A stretch of DNA of 64,000 nucleotides from Bifidobacterium simiiventris (GCF_019331715.1 NZ_JAHBBG010000003.1:62001-126000), one strand, 5' to 3'. Counted from the stretch's first letter, positions 27,154 through 36,521 are shown. Numbers and translations: made by a program. Notes: generated from the letters alone by a model not told the origin.

Positions 27154-28368
27154 ATGACTATGGCTGACTGGCAGACTCTTTCCGACCGTATCAACAACGT
27201 GGCACCCAGCGCGACGCTGGCCGTCGATGCCAAGGCGAAGGCGATGAAGGCCGCCGGGCTCGATGTGATCGGCTTCGGCGCGGGAGAGCCGAACTTCCCG
27301 ACCCCCGACTATGTGGTCGACGCGGCCGCCGCGGCGTGCCGTGACCCGAAGAACTACAAGTACACGCCGACGCCGGGCCTGCCCGAGCTGCGCGAGGCGA
27401 TCGCGGCGAAGACCCTGCGCGACTCCGGCTACGAGGTGAGCGCCGACCAGGTCGTGGTGACCAACGGCGGCAAGCAGGCCGTGTATTCGACGTTCCAAGT
27501 GCTGCTCAACGACGGCGACGAGGTCATCATCCCGACCCCGTACTGGACGAGCTACCCGGAGGCCGTCAAGCTCGCCGGCGGCAAGCCGGTGCTGGTGTTC
27601 GCGGGCGGCGAGCGCGGTTTCGAGCCGGATCTTGACGCGCTGGAGGCGGCGCGCACCGAACGCACGAAGGCGATCATCGTCAACTCGCCGAACAACCCGA
27701 CCGGCGCGTTGTGGTCGGCCGAGACGATTCGCGGCATTGCGAAGTGGGCCATCGAGCACCACATCTGGATCATCTCCGACGAGATCTACGAACATCTCAA
27801 CTACGACGGCGCGAAGACCACGTACATCGGCGCGGCCGTGCCGGAATGCCGCGACCAGCTCATCGTGCTCAACGGCGTGGCGAAGACGTACGCGATGCCG
27901 GGCTGGCGCGTCGGCTGGCTGATCGCGCCGCTGCCGGTCGCCAAGGCCGCGTCCAAGCTGCAGGGCCATATGACGTCGAACGTGGCGAACGTGTCGCAGC
28001 GCGCGGCGCTGGCGGCCGTGTCCGGTCCGCTCGACGTGGTGTATGCGATGCGTGAGGCGTTCGACGCGCGACGCAAGGCGATCGTCGCCGCGTTGAACGA
28101 CATCGACGGCGTGATCTGCCCGACGCCGACCGGCGCGTTCTACGCGTTCGCCGACGTGAGCGGACTGCTGAACCGTCCGCTGGGGGAGCGGGGCACCGTG
28201 TGCGCGACTTCCTCCGAACTGGCCGCCGCGCTGCTCGAGGAGGCCCATGTGGCCGCCGTGCCGGGCGAGGCGTTCGGCGCCCCCGGATACCTGCGCTTCT
28301 CCTACGCGCTCGCCGACGACCAGCTCGCCGAAGGCATGCGCCGGTTCAAGGAGTGGGCGAGCCGTTAA
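27154..28368 (+). CDS. aspC: Class I pyridoxal-phosphate aminotransferase (aspartate type)
   Basis: A 404-residue cytosolic aminotransferase, most likely aspartate:2-oxoglutarate. Fold type I landmarks are [30 protein letters not shown], the Asn of [11 protein letters not shown], the PLP-contacting [14 protein letters not shown], the Schiff-base Lys in [17 protein letters not shown] and the carboxylate-binding Arg in YLRFSYA. The pattern matches the Ib subgroup common in actinobacteria. An ATG two codons downstream (27160) is an equal alternative. Neither has a ribosome-binding site, consistent with leaderless expression. Substrate range cannot be fixed from sequence. Confidence 0.88.
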   Translation: MTMADWQTLSDRINNVAPSATLAVDAKAKAMKAAGLDVIGFGAGEPNFPTPDYVVDAAAAACRDPKNYKYTPTPGLPELREAIAAKTLRDSGYEVSADQVVVTNGGKQAVYSTFQVLLNDGDEVIIPTPYWTSYPEAVKLAGGKPVLVFAGGERGFEPDLDALEAARTERTKAIIVNSPNNPTGALWSAETIRGIAKWAIEHHIWIISDEIYEHLNYDGAKTTYIGAAVPECRDQLIVLNGVAKTYAMPGWRVGWLIAPLPVAKAASKLQGHMTSNVANVSQRAALAAVSGPLDVVYAMREAFDARRKAIVAALNDIDGVICPTPTGAFYAFADVSGLLNRPLGERGTVCATSSELAAALLEEAHVAAVPGEAFGAPGYLRFSYALADDQLAEGMRRFKEWASR

Positions 28369-28465
28369 ACGAACAGCCCAGTGGGCTGTTCGTAGGTGAG
28401 CCCTGAGCGAGGCCGATAGGCTGAGCGAAGGCAGACTTGAGTCCGAGCGTAGCGAGGTCGGCTGT
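28369..28465 (+). repeat. F6 post-stop element
   Basis: It begins directly after the aminotransferase stop. A leading hairpin (GAACAGCCCAGTGGGCTGTTC) is followed by a conserved tail (TGAGCGAAGG..GA.TTGAGTCCGAGCGTAGCGAGGTC, given here in parts). The same hairpin-plus-tail layout follows the stops at 39715 and 53335. Confidence 0.8.
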
Positions 28466-28511
28466 TGCCGGTTGGCGTGATTCCACATCGAGACATGCCG
28501 TAAAAACGTTG

Positions 28512-28540
28512 AAATCCCGTGGTTTTTCCACGGGATTTTT
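28512..28540 (+). terminator. Intrinsic terminator after the aminotransferase
   Basis: AAATCCCGTGG (28512-28522) pairs with CCACGGGATTT (28528-28538) around TTTTT, ending in a T run. Confidence 0.9.
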
Positions 28541-28647
28541 CGTATGATTGGACGAAATCGAAGCCATGCGCTACTATTCCATCTTGGCGGTTTTGCCGGG
28601 CGCAAGCGTCCTGTCTGACAGGTTCGCTAGCATGGCAGAGTTCACCT

Positions 28648-28723
28648 AGGGAAGTGGCGCAATTGGTAGCGCAACGGTCTCCAAAACCGTAGGTTGTGGG
28701 TTCGAGTCCCGCCTTCCCTGCCA
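28648..28723 (+). tRNA. trnW: tRNA-Trp (CCA anticodon), CCA end encoded
   Basis: A full cloverleaf can be drawn. The acceptor stem AGGGAAG (28648-28654) pairs with CTTCCCT (28713-28719). A D-arm with GGTAGC follows. The anticodon arm ACGGT-CTCCAAA-ACCGT carries CCA. The T-arm is GTGGG-TTCGAGT-CCCGC. G is the discriminator and CCA is encoded at 28721-28723. secE starts 36 bp downstream, the common trnW-secE-nusG order. Confidence 0.97.
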
Positions 28724-28758
28724 AGTCTCTTGATGAATATGTGATCGTAAGGATGGTT

Positions 28759-28986
28759 ATGGCGAAGGCAAGCAAGGCCGTCTCGGCAAAGAAACCTAAT
28801 GTCTTTATGCAGATCGGCTTGTTCATCAAGCAGATCATCGACGAACTTCGCAAGGTCGTTACTCCCACCGCCAAGGAACTGTTCTTCTGGTCTCTGGCCG
28901 TTTTTCTTTTCGTGCTGTTCCTCATGGCGCTCGTCACGGGCATGGACTTCGGTCTGGGCAAGCTCGTGCTGTGGATTTTCGGCTGA
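28759..28986 (+). CDS. secE: Preprotein translocase subunit SecE
   Basis: A 75-residue single-span membrane subunit that clamps SecY in the translocon. The amphipathic helix QIGLFIKQIIDELRKVVTPTAKE precedes one transmembrane helix (FFWSLAVFLFVLFLMALVTG). The ATG at 28759 has AAGGA 5 bp upstream; ATG 28753 overlaps that site and is less likely. It sits between tRNA-Trp and nusG, as in most bacteria. Confidence 0.95.
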   Translation: MAKASKAVSAKKPNVFMQIGLFIKQIIDELRKVVTPTAKELFFWSLAVFLFVLFLMALVTGMDFGLGKLVLWIFG

Positions 28987-29017
28987 TTTTCGAACCAACC
29001 TGAAGGTGAATTGACGC

Positions 29018-29866
29018 ATGAATGATGAAGTGAATCTCGAAAATCTCGATGCCCTGCCGGACATCACGCCGGATGACGAGGCACAGCAGCCTGAAGTGAA
29101 CCTCGACGCCCTGCCGGTTGACGACGAGAATGACGAGACCGCCTCTGACGTCGCTGCCGAATCCACTCCGGCCGATGCCGTCACTGAACCGGCTGATGAG
29201 GATACGTCTGCGTCCGACGAATCCTCCGAACCGTCCGCCGAAGCGCAGGACGCCGGCGCCCAGGCAGTCGAGGAATTCTCCAAGTCGTTGCGCAATCTCG
29301 AAGGCAAGTGGTACGTGCTGCACACGTACTCCGGCTACGAGAAGCGCGTGAAGACCAACGTCGAGTCCCGTATCGTCAGCTTCGGTCTCGAAGACAAGAT
29401 CTTCCAGGTCGAAGTGCCGATGGAGGAAGTCGAGAAGCACACTGACAAGGGCAAGAAGGTCATCACCCGCGTGCGTGTGCCGGGCTATGTGCTCATCCGC
29501 ATGTGGCCGGATGAGGACGCTCGTCGCATCGTGCGCGAAACCGAGGGTGTGACCGGCTTCGTCGGTCCGACTAAGGATCCGGCGCCGCTGTCGCGCAAGG
29601 AAGTCGTCCAGATGATGGCCCCGATGATCGCCTCCGAGGCGCTCAAGAAGGCCGGCGACAAGCCTGCCGCCGCCAAGAAGCGCACCGTCGAGGTCTCCTA
29701 TGCGGTCGGCGACCAGGTCACCGTCACCGACGGTCCGTTCACCACTATGGCCGCCGTCGTCTCCGACGTCGAGCCCACCACCCAGAAGCTCACCGTGCTC
29801 GTGTCCATCTTCGGCCGCGATACGCCGGTGGAGCTGGGCTTCAACCAAGTCGAAAAGCTGCAGTAA
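29018..29866 (+). CDS. nusG: Transcription termination/antitermination factor NusG
   Basis: A 282-residue RNA-polymerase-associated elongation factor. The first 95 residues are a strongly acidic, Pro/Ala/Ser-rich extension seen in actinobacterial NusG. The NGN domain begins at [16 protein letters not shown] (residue 96), with VEVPMEE and [30 protein letters not shown]. The KOW domain ends the protein ([17 protein letters not shown] to [11 protein letters not shown]). It has a short spacer after secE and is closed by a strong terminator. Confidence 0.97.
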   Translation: MNDEVNLENLDALPDITPDDEAQQPEVNLDALPVDDENDETASDVAAESTPADAVTEPADEDTSASDESSEPSAEAQDAGAQAVEEFSKSLRNLEGKWYVLHTYSGYEKRVKTNVESRIVSFGLEDKIFQVEVPMEEVEKHTDKGKKVITRVRVPGYVLIRMWPDEDARRIVRETEGVTGFVGPTKDPAPLSRKEVVQMMAPMIASEALKKAGDKPAAAKKRTVEVSYAVGDQVTVTDGPFTTMAAVVSDVEPTTQKLTVLVSIFGRDTPVELGFNQVEKLQ

Positions 29867-29882
29867 ACATACGCACACAGGT

Positions 29883-29917
29883 AAGGCTTCCTTCGGAATT
29901 CCGAAGGAAGCCTTTTT
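29883..29917 (+). terminator. Terminator of secE-nusG
   Basis: AAGGCTTCCTTCGG (29883-29896) pairs with CCGAAGGAAGCCTT (29901-29914) and is followed by TTT. The perfect 14-bp stem has an AATT loop. Confidence 0.92.
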
Positions 29918-29936
29918 GTTGTCGTGACGGTTTCGT

Positions 29937-30518
29937 CTCCCGGGCTTACGGCCGTTCCGTCCCCTCCAACCGGCCGTAAGCCCGGGAGGGGTGTGCGTAT
30001 GTCTGGGTGTGATGTGCTGTTTCCCGGGCATACGGTCGGTTTGGTGTCCCGAAACGGCCGTATGCCCGGGAGGTGAGGCCGGGGTGGGGGTGGTTCCCGG
30101 GCTTACGGCCGATTGGATACCTCGAAACGGGCGTAAGCCCGGGAAGAGGGTGGCTACACGCGCGGGAAGGAGGCCATAAGCCTCGGAGGTGTTATAGCGG
30201 GGCTGGTTCCCGGGCTTACTGCCGTTCTGACCTTTCGAAACGGCAGTAAGCCCGGGAGGTGAGACCGGGGTAGGTGTGGTTCCCGGGCATACGGCCGGTT
30301 CAGCCCTGTGAAACGGCCGTAAGCCCGGGAGGGGTGTGCGTATGTCTGGGCGTGGTGTGCTGTTTCCCGGGCATACGGTCGGTTTGGTGCCCCGAAACGG
30401 GCGTAAGCCCGGGAGGTGAGGCCGGGGTGGGGGTGGTTCTCGGGCTGTGGTTCTCGGGCTGTGGTTCCCGGGCTTACGGCCGTTCTGACTCCTTGAAACG
30501 GGCGTATGCCCGGGAGGA
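29937..30518. repeat. Hairpin-repeat array, family F1 (seven units)
   Basis: Seven palindromic units start near 29937, 30021, 30094, 30209, 30281, 30363 and 30467. Each has CCCGGGC(T/A)TACGGCCG, about 15 nt of loop and the inverse, with arm starts about 32 bp apart. In the 30209 unit the core reads TACTGCCG on the left and CGGCAGTA on the right, a compensated change that keeps the stem. It occupies nearly all of the 675-bp spacer between nusG and the PepC-type gene. Confidence 0.92.
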
Positions 30519-30541
30519 GAGAGACGGGCTCAGGAGACGGG

Positions 30542-32044
30542 TCAGCGGCAGGGCTGGGTGAGGGGCTGCCAGGGGTCGAGCTGGACCGGCTCGGCGGTGA
30601 GCAGCGCACGCGTCGCCTCGTCAAGGAAGTCCTTGCGGATGATGATCTCGGTCACGAAGCGGTCGAACCACGCGTCGGACATCACGTAGTAGCCGTCCAC
30701 GCCGTTGTCCTTGCCCCAGCTGTTCTCGACCTTCCAGCGGTTCGGCTTGCCGTCCTCGTCGAGGTTCACGCCGGTGAACGTCATCGCATGGTTGCTCGGG
30801 CTGTCGCCGTACTCGAGACCGTCGGCCTTGTCGAGCGGGAATTCGGTGCCGAACAGCCGGTCCACGCGCACGACGGACTGGTCGAAGAAGCCAGCGTCGC
30901 GCAGCGCGAACTGCATGCAGTCGCACGCGAACCAGATCGGGTGTCCGGCCGTGAGCTGGTCGATCGCGGCCTTCTTGAAGACGTCGAGCGGCACGTTGAC
31001 GAACTCCATGTCGCCGGCCTCGGCCACGTTCGCGGAGAAGCGGATGCGGTAGCGCTTGCCGAACGGCGTGCGTTCCATCGGCGAGTTGCACAGCGTCGCG
31101 AAGTCGTTGACGTCGACCGGAACGTACTTCTTATAGAACTCGAGCGGCGTGATGCCGGTCTCGCGGATGACCGGACGGTCGTCGATGCCGGAGTGCTTGC
31201 CGCAGCCGCAGGACTTGCCGGACTCGCACTTGCAGCCGTCGCCGCACTTGCAGGACTTGGCCTCGTCGGCCGAATCCTTGCAGCAGCCCTCGGCCTTCTT
31301 GCCGCCGTCCTTGCAACCGCCCTTCGCATCGTCGTCGCCCTTGGTGCGGGCGATCCAGTCGAACTTCGCCGGCGGCTCGCCGAGCGAGATCGCGCAGATG
31401 CGGTACACGACCGACATCTCCTCGTCTTTCGCCGCGCGCAGCTCCTCGACGGATGCGCCGGCCGCGTGACGGCGGCGCAGCTCGGCCGCGAAGCCGTGCA
31501 GCCTCGAGTTGAGGTACTGCTTGAACGCGGAGGAATCGGTGGAGTTGGCCGACTCCGGGTAGGCGCTCTTGGGCACGAGGCCGTACTTGTTCACCAGCGC
31601 GGCGAACATCTGCCACCAGCCGCCGTCGTCGGACGGACCGTAGTTGATGGCTTCGAAGACGCGGCTGTCGGTCGGCTCGTCGAGCGTGGCGAGCACGTTC
31701 TCGAGGTACGTGTTGGACTTCTCCATCGCGTCCCAGAAGAACAGGTACGTCTCGGAGAACTCGAAGTCCTCGAGGTTCCAGCGGTGCATGAGCTCGTAGC
31801 GCAGCGTGTTGAGCGAGGCGAACATCCAGCAGCGGCCGGAGTGCTTCTGGTTGGTGATCGAACCCTGCTTGAGTTCGACCGAGAAGTCGCGCGGCAGCTC
31901 GCGCACGCCGCGGTAGTCGGTGGCGGCCTTGAGCACGCCGGACGAGACGGCGGCGTCGGCGGCGACGAGGTTGGCGCGGTCGGCGTTGAAGTCGGCGGCG
32001 TACTTGGCGAGCAGTTCCGGTTTGATGGCTGCGTTGCTTGGCAT
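30542..32044 (-). CDS. pepC: Aminopeptidase C (C1B, bleomycin-hydrolase family) with Cys-rich insertion
   Basis: A 500-residue cytosolic thiol aminopeptidase that trims peptides from the N-terminus. The papain-like triad is clear: Q66, C72 in GRCWMFASLN, His in SPSNHAMTF and Asn in VENSWGKDNG. Residues about 240-286 are an insertion with nine Cys and a His in CxC/CC spacing (EGCCKD, SCKCGDGCKCESGKSCGCGKH). This resembles a metallothionein and is not part of the PepC proteins I know. The ATG at 32044 is chosen because AAAGGAACC precedes it; the frame is open further upstream. TACAAT at 32147-32142 (minus strand) may be its -10. It is adjacent to, and divergent from, the oligopeptide importer. 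Confidence 0.92.
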   Translation of the reverse strand: MPSNAAIKPELLAKYAADFNADRANLVAADAAVSSGVLKAATDYRGVRELPRDFSVELKQGSITNQKHSGRCWMFASLNTLRYELMHRWNLEDFEFSETYLFFWDAMEKSNTYLENVLATLDEPTDSRVFEAINYGPSDDGGWWQMFAALVNKYGLVPKSAYPESANSTDSSAFKQYLNSRLHGFAAELRRRHAAGASVEELRAAKDEEMSVVYRICAISLGEPPAKFDWIARTKGDDDAKGGCKDGGKKAEGCCKDSADEAKSCKCGDGCKCESGKSCGCGKHSGIDDRPVIRETGITPLEFYKKYVPVDVNDFATLCNSPMERTPFGKRYRIRFSANVAEAGDMEFVNVPLDVFKKAAIDQLTAGHPIWFACDCMQFALRDAGFFDQSVVRVDRLFGTEFPLDKADGLEYGDSPSNHAMTFTGVNLDEDGKPNRWKVENSWGKDNGVDGYYVMSDAWFDRFVTEIIIRKDFLDEATRALLTAEPVQLDPWQPLTQPCR

Positions 32045-32342
32045 TGGTTGGTTCCTTTGGATTGACGATGGATGGCTGATGCCGCGGGCGTGATTGCCCT
32101 GGGCCGCGTGACGGCGAGGCGGCAACTGAAAATCCGCAGACATTGTACTGCGTGTTCGCTGTACGAACTCGAAACGCAAAATTAACAAACGGGTTTGAAT
32201 TGCACCGGTTACCGCTAACTAAAACGGTTTTTGCAATACCCCCAAAGCGGACATCCGTCAATACCCCATCTCATATATTGGATTGAATTTTGCATGTTCA
32301 CCTTATAGGGATAAACCTGTCGAGGCTTACAGGAGGTGAAGG
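32045..32342. other. Divergent control region of pepC and the opp operon
   Basis: The 298-bp spacer is AT-richer than its surroundings. Visible signals are a pepC-facing TACAAT (minus strand, 32147-32142) and an opp-facing stretch with TTGAAT (32283-32288) and TTATAG (32303-32308) at a short spacing. AGGAGGTGAAG at 32331-32341 is a near-perfect Shine-Dalgarno for the GTG at 32343. No repeat family is present. Confidence 0.4.
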
Positions 32343-33326
32343 GTGCTCAAGTACATCATCAAGCGCATCGGCAACTACATCATCATGCTGTTCGTGGCAG
32401 TGTCGATGACGTATTTCCTCGCGAGCGCGTTCATGGACCCGCGTTCGAACTACATGTCGCGCAATCCGCGCCCGCCGATGGCGTCCATCGACCGTTCGCT
32501 GGACATGGCGAACATCAACGACAAGACACCCGTCATCATTCGCTACGGCCGTTGGCTCAAAGGCATCGTGACCCGCTGGGACTGGGGCTTAAGCCCTGAC
32601 CAGTCGCCGGTCGGTCCGGCCATCGCCTCGCGTATCGCCGCGTCGCTGCAGCTCGTGACCCTCGCCACGATCCTCGCGATCATCTTCGGCGTGAGCATCG
32701 GCGTGTACACGGCCATCCGCCAGTACAAGTGGCAGGATCGCGTGCTCAACTCGGTCGCCACGTTCTTCCTGGTCATCCCGGCCGCCGTCATGGGCCTGAT
32801 GGTCGTGCTCATCGCCATCAACTTCAACAACCTCGTCGGCACCCGCGCGTTCTACGTGACCGGTCTGCACTCGTACCAGGGCAACAACCCGGTCCTGTGG
32901 GTGCTTGACTACCTGCAGCACCTGATCCTGCCGACCATCGTCATGACGATCCCCGGCACGGTGAGCTACCACCTCACCCAGCGCACGTACCTGCTCGACA
33001 CGATGAACGCCGACTACGTGCGCACCGCCCGCGCGAAGGGCCTGCCGCTCAACATCGCAATCCGCCGCCACGCGCTGCGCACGAGCCTGATCCCGACCGC
33101 CGTGGACGTCGCGTTCTCGATCGCCGGCGTGTTCACCGGCGCGGTCATCACCGAGAACGTGTTCGCGATCAACGGCCTGGGCATGTACTTCACGCAGACG
33201 ATCGCGCAGAACGACATCAACGGCGCGGTCGCCGTGGCCGCGTTCGGCGGCGTGTGCACGCTGACCGGCGCGTTGCTGGCCGACATCTTCTCCGCGTGGC
33301 TCGACCCGCGCATCCGACTGAGCTGA
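32343..33326 (+). CDS. oppB: Oligopeptide ABC transporter permease (OppB/DppB family)
   Basis: A 327-residue inner-membrane permease with six predicted helices. The binding-protein-dependent transport signature (DYVRTARAKGLPLNIAIRRHALRTSLIP) is the EAA loop that contacts the ATPase. The N-terminal helix (YIIKRIGNYIIMLFVAVSMTYFLAS) is typical of OppB. The GTG start at 32343 is fixed by AGGAGG at 32331-32336. It is the first gene of a B-C-D/F-A operon with 45-57 bp or smaller gaps. Confidence 0.93.
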   Translation: MLKYIIKRIGNYIIMLFVAVSMTYFLASAFMDPRSNYMSRNPRPPMASIDRSLDMANINDKTPVIIRYGRWLKGIVTRWDWGLSPDQSPVGPAIASRIAASLQLVTLATILAIIFGVSIGVYTAIRQYKWQDRVLNSVATFFLVIPAAVMGLMVVLIAINFNNLVGTRAFYVTGLHSYQGNNPVLWVLDYLQHLILPTIVMTIPGTVSYHLTQRTYLLDTMNADYVRTARAKGLPLNIAIRRHALRTSLIPTAVDVAFSIAGVFTGAVITENVFAINGLGMYFTQTIAQNDINGAVAVAAFGGVCTLTGALLADIFSAWLDPRIRLS

Positions 33327-33371
33327 GACGCCCGATCCCGATACGTGGAACGTGAGTAAAGGACGATCGAT

Positions 33372-34367
33372 ATGATGAACGATTCCGAGAACATGGTCGC
33401 CGACGCGGACGCGACCGACGAGGTGCGCGACGAGCAGAACGGCGACAGCCAGACGGTCGCCGTGACCGCCGACGGCAAGTCCGGCAAGCACGACGACTTC
33501 AAGCGCACCGGCCGCATGATGCTGTACGTGCGCCGCTTCTGCCGCCGCCCGTCCGCGGTGGTCGGCCTGATCGTGCTGCTGATCCTGATCTTCTTCGCCG
33601 CGTTCGGCGCGCGTTTCTCGCAGTGGAGCTACGACGAGCCGGACTTCGCCGCGCTCGCCGCGCCGCCGTCCTCCGAACATTGGCTCGGCACGACCGTCGG
33701 CGGCTCCGACCTGTACGCGATGATCGTGCGCGGCCTCGGCCGTTCGCTCACGATCGGCATCCTCTCCTCGATCTGCATCACGATCATCGCCGCGCTCGTC
33801 GGTACCGCGGTCGCGTTCTTCGAGGGCTGGTTCGAGAAGGTCGGCATGTGGCTGCTCGACATGCTGCTCGTCGTCCCGTCGTTCCTGCTCATCGCGTTGA
33901 TCGTCGGCATGGCCAAGGGCGGCAGCGACTGGATCTGGCTGGCGATCGGTCTGACCGCGTTCGGCTGGATCGGCTACGCGCGAACCCTGCGCACGCTGAC
34001 CCTCTCGCTGCGCGACCGCGAGTACGTGCGCGCGGCGAAGTTCATGGGCGTGCCGTCGTTCACGATCATCGTGCGCCACCTCGTGCCGAACCTCGGCTCC
34101 GTGCTCGTCATCAACACCGTGCTCGGCGTCATCGGCGCGGTCAACAGCGAAACCTCGCTGAGCTTCCTGGGCCTGGGCATCAAGGCCCCCGACACGTCGC
34201 TCGGCACGCTGCTCAACGCCGGCCAGTCGGTCGTGCAGACCTCCCCGTGGGTGCTGGTCTTCCCGTCGATCATGCTGATCATCCTGACCTTCTCCGTGCA
34301 GCTGATCGGCGACGGCCTGCGCGACGCGATCGACCCGTACTCCCGTTCCGGCGGCAAGGCCGAGTAA
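33372..34367 (+). CDS. oppC: Oligopeptide ABC transporter permease (OppC/DppC family)
   Basis: A 331-residue permease partner of OppB. An acidic cytosolic leader of about 45 residues precedes the first helix (RRPSAVVGLIVLLILIFFAAFGARF). EHWLGTTVGGSDLYAMIVRGLGRSL is the OppC hallmark, and the EAA loop reads REYVRAAKFMGVPSFTIIVRHLVPNLGS. AAAGGA precedes the paired ATGs (33372/33375). Confidence 0.93.
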   Translation: MMNDSENMVADADATDEVRDEQNGDSQTVAVTADGKSGKHDDFKRTGRMMLYVRRFCRRPSAVVGLIVLLILIFFAAFGARFSQWSYDEPDFAALAAPPSSEHWLGTTVGGSDLYAMIVRGLGRSLTIGILSSICITIIAALVGTAVAFFEGWFEKVGMWLLDMLLVVPSFLLIALIVGMAKGGSDWIWLAIGLTAFGWIGYARTLRTLTLSLRDREYVRAAKFMGVPSFTIIVRHLVPNLGSVLVINTVLGVIGAVNSETSLSFLGLGIKAPDTSLGTLLNAGQSVVQTSPWVLVFPSIMLIILTFSVQLIGDGLRDAIDPYSRSGGKAE

Positions 34368-34376
34368 CCGAATCGG

Positions 34377-36521
34377 ATGGCGACCATCATGAACGACAAG
34401 AACGCAACGACTACGAACGCAACAGGAGCAACCGTGAACGACACCGCGAACGAGAACGAGCAGCCGGTCATCAGCGTGCGCGACCTCACCGTCAGCTTCG
34501 CCTCCGAAGCCGGCACGGTGCACGCGGTGCGCGGCATGAACTTCGACCTGTATCGCGGCCGCACGCTCGGCATCGTCGGCGAGTCCGGCTCGGGCAAGTC
34601 CGTCACGTCGATGGCCATCATGGGCCTGCTCGACAAGAACGCGAAGGTGACCGGCTCGATCACGTACCACGGCGACGAACTGCTCACCAAGTCCGATCTC
34701 GAGATGAGCAAGATTCGTGGGCGTGGCATCGCGATGGTGTTCCAGGACCCGCTGTCGGCCCTGACCCCGGTGTTCTCGATCGGCGACCAGATCAAGGAAG
34801 CGCTGGTCACCCACAACCCGAAGATGACCGAGGAGCAGATCCACGACCGTTCGATCGAGCTGATGAACCTCGTCGGTATCCCGGACCCCGAGGATCGTTT
34901 GAAGTCGTTCCCGCACGAGTTCTCCGGCGGCATGCGCCAGCGCGTCATGATCGCCATGGCCATCGCCAACGACCCCGACGTCATCATCGCCGACGAGCCG
35001 ACCACCGCGCTTGACGTGACCATTCAGGCGCAGGTCTTGGAAGTCCTGCGCAAGGCGCAGCGCGAAACCGGCGCGGCCGTCATCTTCATCACCCACGACC
35101 TCGGCGTGATCGCCGGCATCGCCGACGACATCGTCGTCATGTACGCCGGCCGTCCGGTCGAAAAATCCGACGTCGACACGATCTTCTCCAAACCGGCCAT
35201 GCCGTACACGATGGGTCTGCTCGGCGCCGTGCCGCGCTCCGACCGCGAGCGCTCCAGCCGACTCGTGCCGATCCCCGGCTCGCCGATGAACCTCGTGAAC
35301 ATGCCCAAGGGCTGCCCGTTCTCTCCGCGCTGCCCGCTCGCGACCGACGTGTGCCGCCAGAGCGAGCCGGCCATGCAGCCGGTGCCGGGCCGCGAAGGCC
35401 AGTTCGTCGCCTGCCACCGTACCGCCGAGATCGTGGGTAAGGGACTCACGTTCCGCGACGTGTACAGCGTGGGCGAGGCCGTCAAGTCGAAGTTCGAAGG
35501 CGTGCCGCGCGAGCAGCGCAAGACCGTGCTCGACGTGCAGCACATGCGCAAGACCTTCCCGCTGACCGGCGGCGGATTCCTGCGTCGCAAGATCGGCGAG
35601 GTGCGCGCGGTCGACGACGTGACGCTCAACGTGCGCGAGGGCGAGACCGTCGCGCTCGTCGGCGAGTCCGGCTCGGGCAAGTCCACGACGCTCATGGAGA
35701 TCATGGAGTTCGCCAAGCCGCAGGAAGGCGAGATCGAGATGTTCGGCACCAAGCTCGAGCGCAAGATGCCGCGCGAGCAGCGCCGCGAGCTGCGTTCCGC
35801 CGTGCAGTACGTCTTCCAGGACCCGATGAGCTCGCTCGACCCGCGTCTGCCGATCTACGACATCCTCGCCGAGCCGATGAAGGTGCAGCACTACTCGAAG
35901 GAGCAGATCCGCGAACGCATCGCCGAACTCATGCGGCTCGTCGAACTGAACCCCGATCAGGTCGACCGCTTCCCGACGCAGTTCTCCGGCGGCCAGCGCC
36001 AGCGCATCGCGATCGCGCGCGCCCTCGCCGTCAACCCCAAGCTCGTGCTGCTCGACGAACCGGTGTCCGCGCTCGACGTGTCCATTCAGGCCGGCGTGAT
36101 CAACCTGCTCGAGGATTTGCAGAACAAGCTCGGCGTGGCCTACCTGTTCGTGGCGCACAACCTGTCGGTCGTCCGCCACATCTCCAGCCAGGTCGCCGTC
36201 ATGTACCTGGGCCGCATCGTCGAATCCGGCGAGACCGAGGACGTGTTCGAGCATCCGCTGCACCCGTACACGCAGGCGCTCATCAGCGCCGTGCCCGTGC
36301 CCGATCCGGCCGCCGAGCGCACGCGCAAGCGCATCGTGCTCGAAGGCGAAGTGCCCAGCCCGACCGAATCGTTCAAGGGCTGCCCGTTCGCCGGCCGTTG
36401 CCCGCTCATGCCCACGCTGAGCGTCGACCAGCAGGCCCGTTGCCGCGGCGAAAAGCCGATGCTGCGTGCCGCCAATGCTTCCCGACCGAGCGGCCATCAG
36501 GTCGCATGCCATTTCGCATGA
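34377..36521 (+). CDS. Fused oligopeptide ABC ATPase (OppD-OppF in one chain)
   Basis: A 714-residue protein with two complete ATPase units, so one chain replaces OppD and OppF. Unit 1 has GESGSGKSVTS, the signature FSGGMRQRV, IIADEPTTALD and the C-terminal oligopeptide motif with Cys residues (KGCPFSPRCPLATDVCRQ). Unit 2 has GESGSGKSTTL, FSGGQRQRIAIA, VLLDEPVSALD and CPFAGRCPLMP. The Cys motifs are known to carry an Fe-S cluster in some OppD/F proteins. The start is uncertain: ATG 34377 has no clear ribosome-binding site, while GTG 34434 has AGGAG 6 bp upstream and would remove an Asn/Thr-rich leader of 19 residues. Confidence 0.93.
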   Translation: MATIMNDKNATTTNATGATVNDTANENEQPVISVRDLTVSFASEAGTVHAVRGMNFDLYRGRTLGIVGESGSGKSVTSMAIMGLLDKNAKVTGSITYHGDELLTKSDLEMSKIRGRGIAMVFQDPLSALTPVFSIGDQIKEALVTHNPKMTEEQIHDRSIELMNLVGIPDPEDRLKSFPHEFSGGMRQRVMIAMAIANDPDVIIADEPTTALDVTIQAQVLEVLRKAQRETGAAVIFITHDLGVIAGIADDIVVMYAGRPVEKSDVDTIFSKPAMPYTMGLLGAVPRSDRERSSRLVPIPGSPMNLVNMPKGCPFSPRCPLATDVCRQSEPAMQPVPGREGQFVACHRTAEIVGKGLTFRDVYSVGEAVKSKFEGVPREQRKTVLDVQHMRKTFPLTGGGFLRRKIGEVRAVDDVTLNVREGETVALVGESGSGKSTTLMEIMEFAKPQEGEIEMFGTKLERKMPREQRRELRSAVQYVFQDPMSSLDPRLPIYDILAEPMKVQHYSKEQIRERIAELMRLVELNPDQVDRFPTQFSGGQRQRIAIARALAVNPKLVLLDEPVSALDVSIQAGVINLLEDLQNKLGVAYLFVAHNLSVVRHISSQVAVMYLGRIVESGETEDVFEHPLHPYTQALISAVPVPDPAAERTRKRIVLEGEVPSPTESFKGCPFAGRCPLMPTLSVDQQARCRGEKPMLRAANASRPSGHQVACHFA

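Noticed and set aside
30154..30624. Open frames across the second F1 array
   Set aside because: Same repeated peptide as in the first array; no start signal or family.
32589..36512. Very long minus-strand open frame (1307 codons) opposite the opp operon
   Set aside because: It is antisense to three well-supported transporter genes, rich in His/Arg/Asp low-complexity sequence and without family resemblance.
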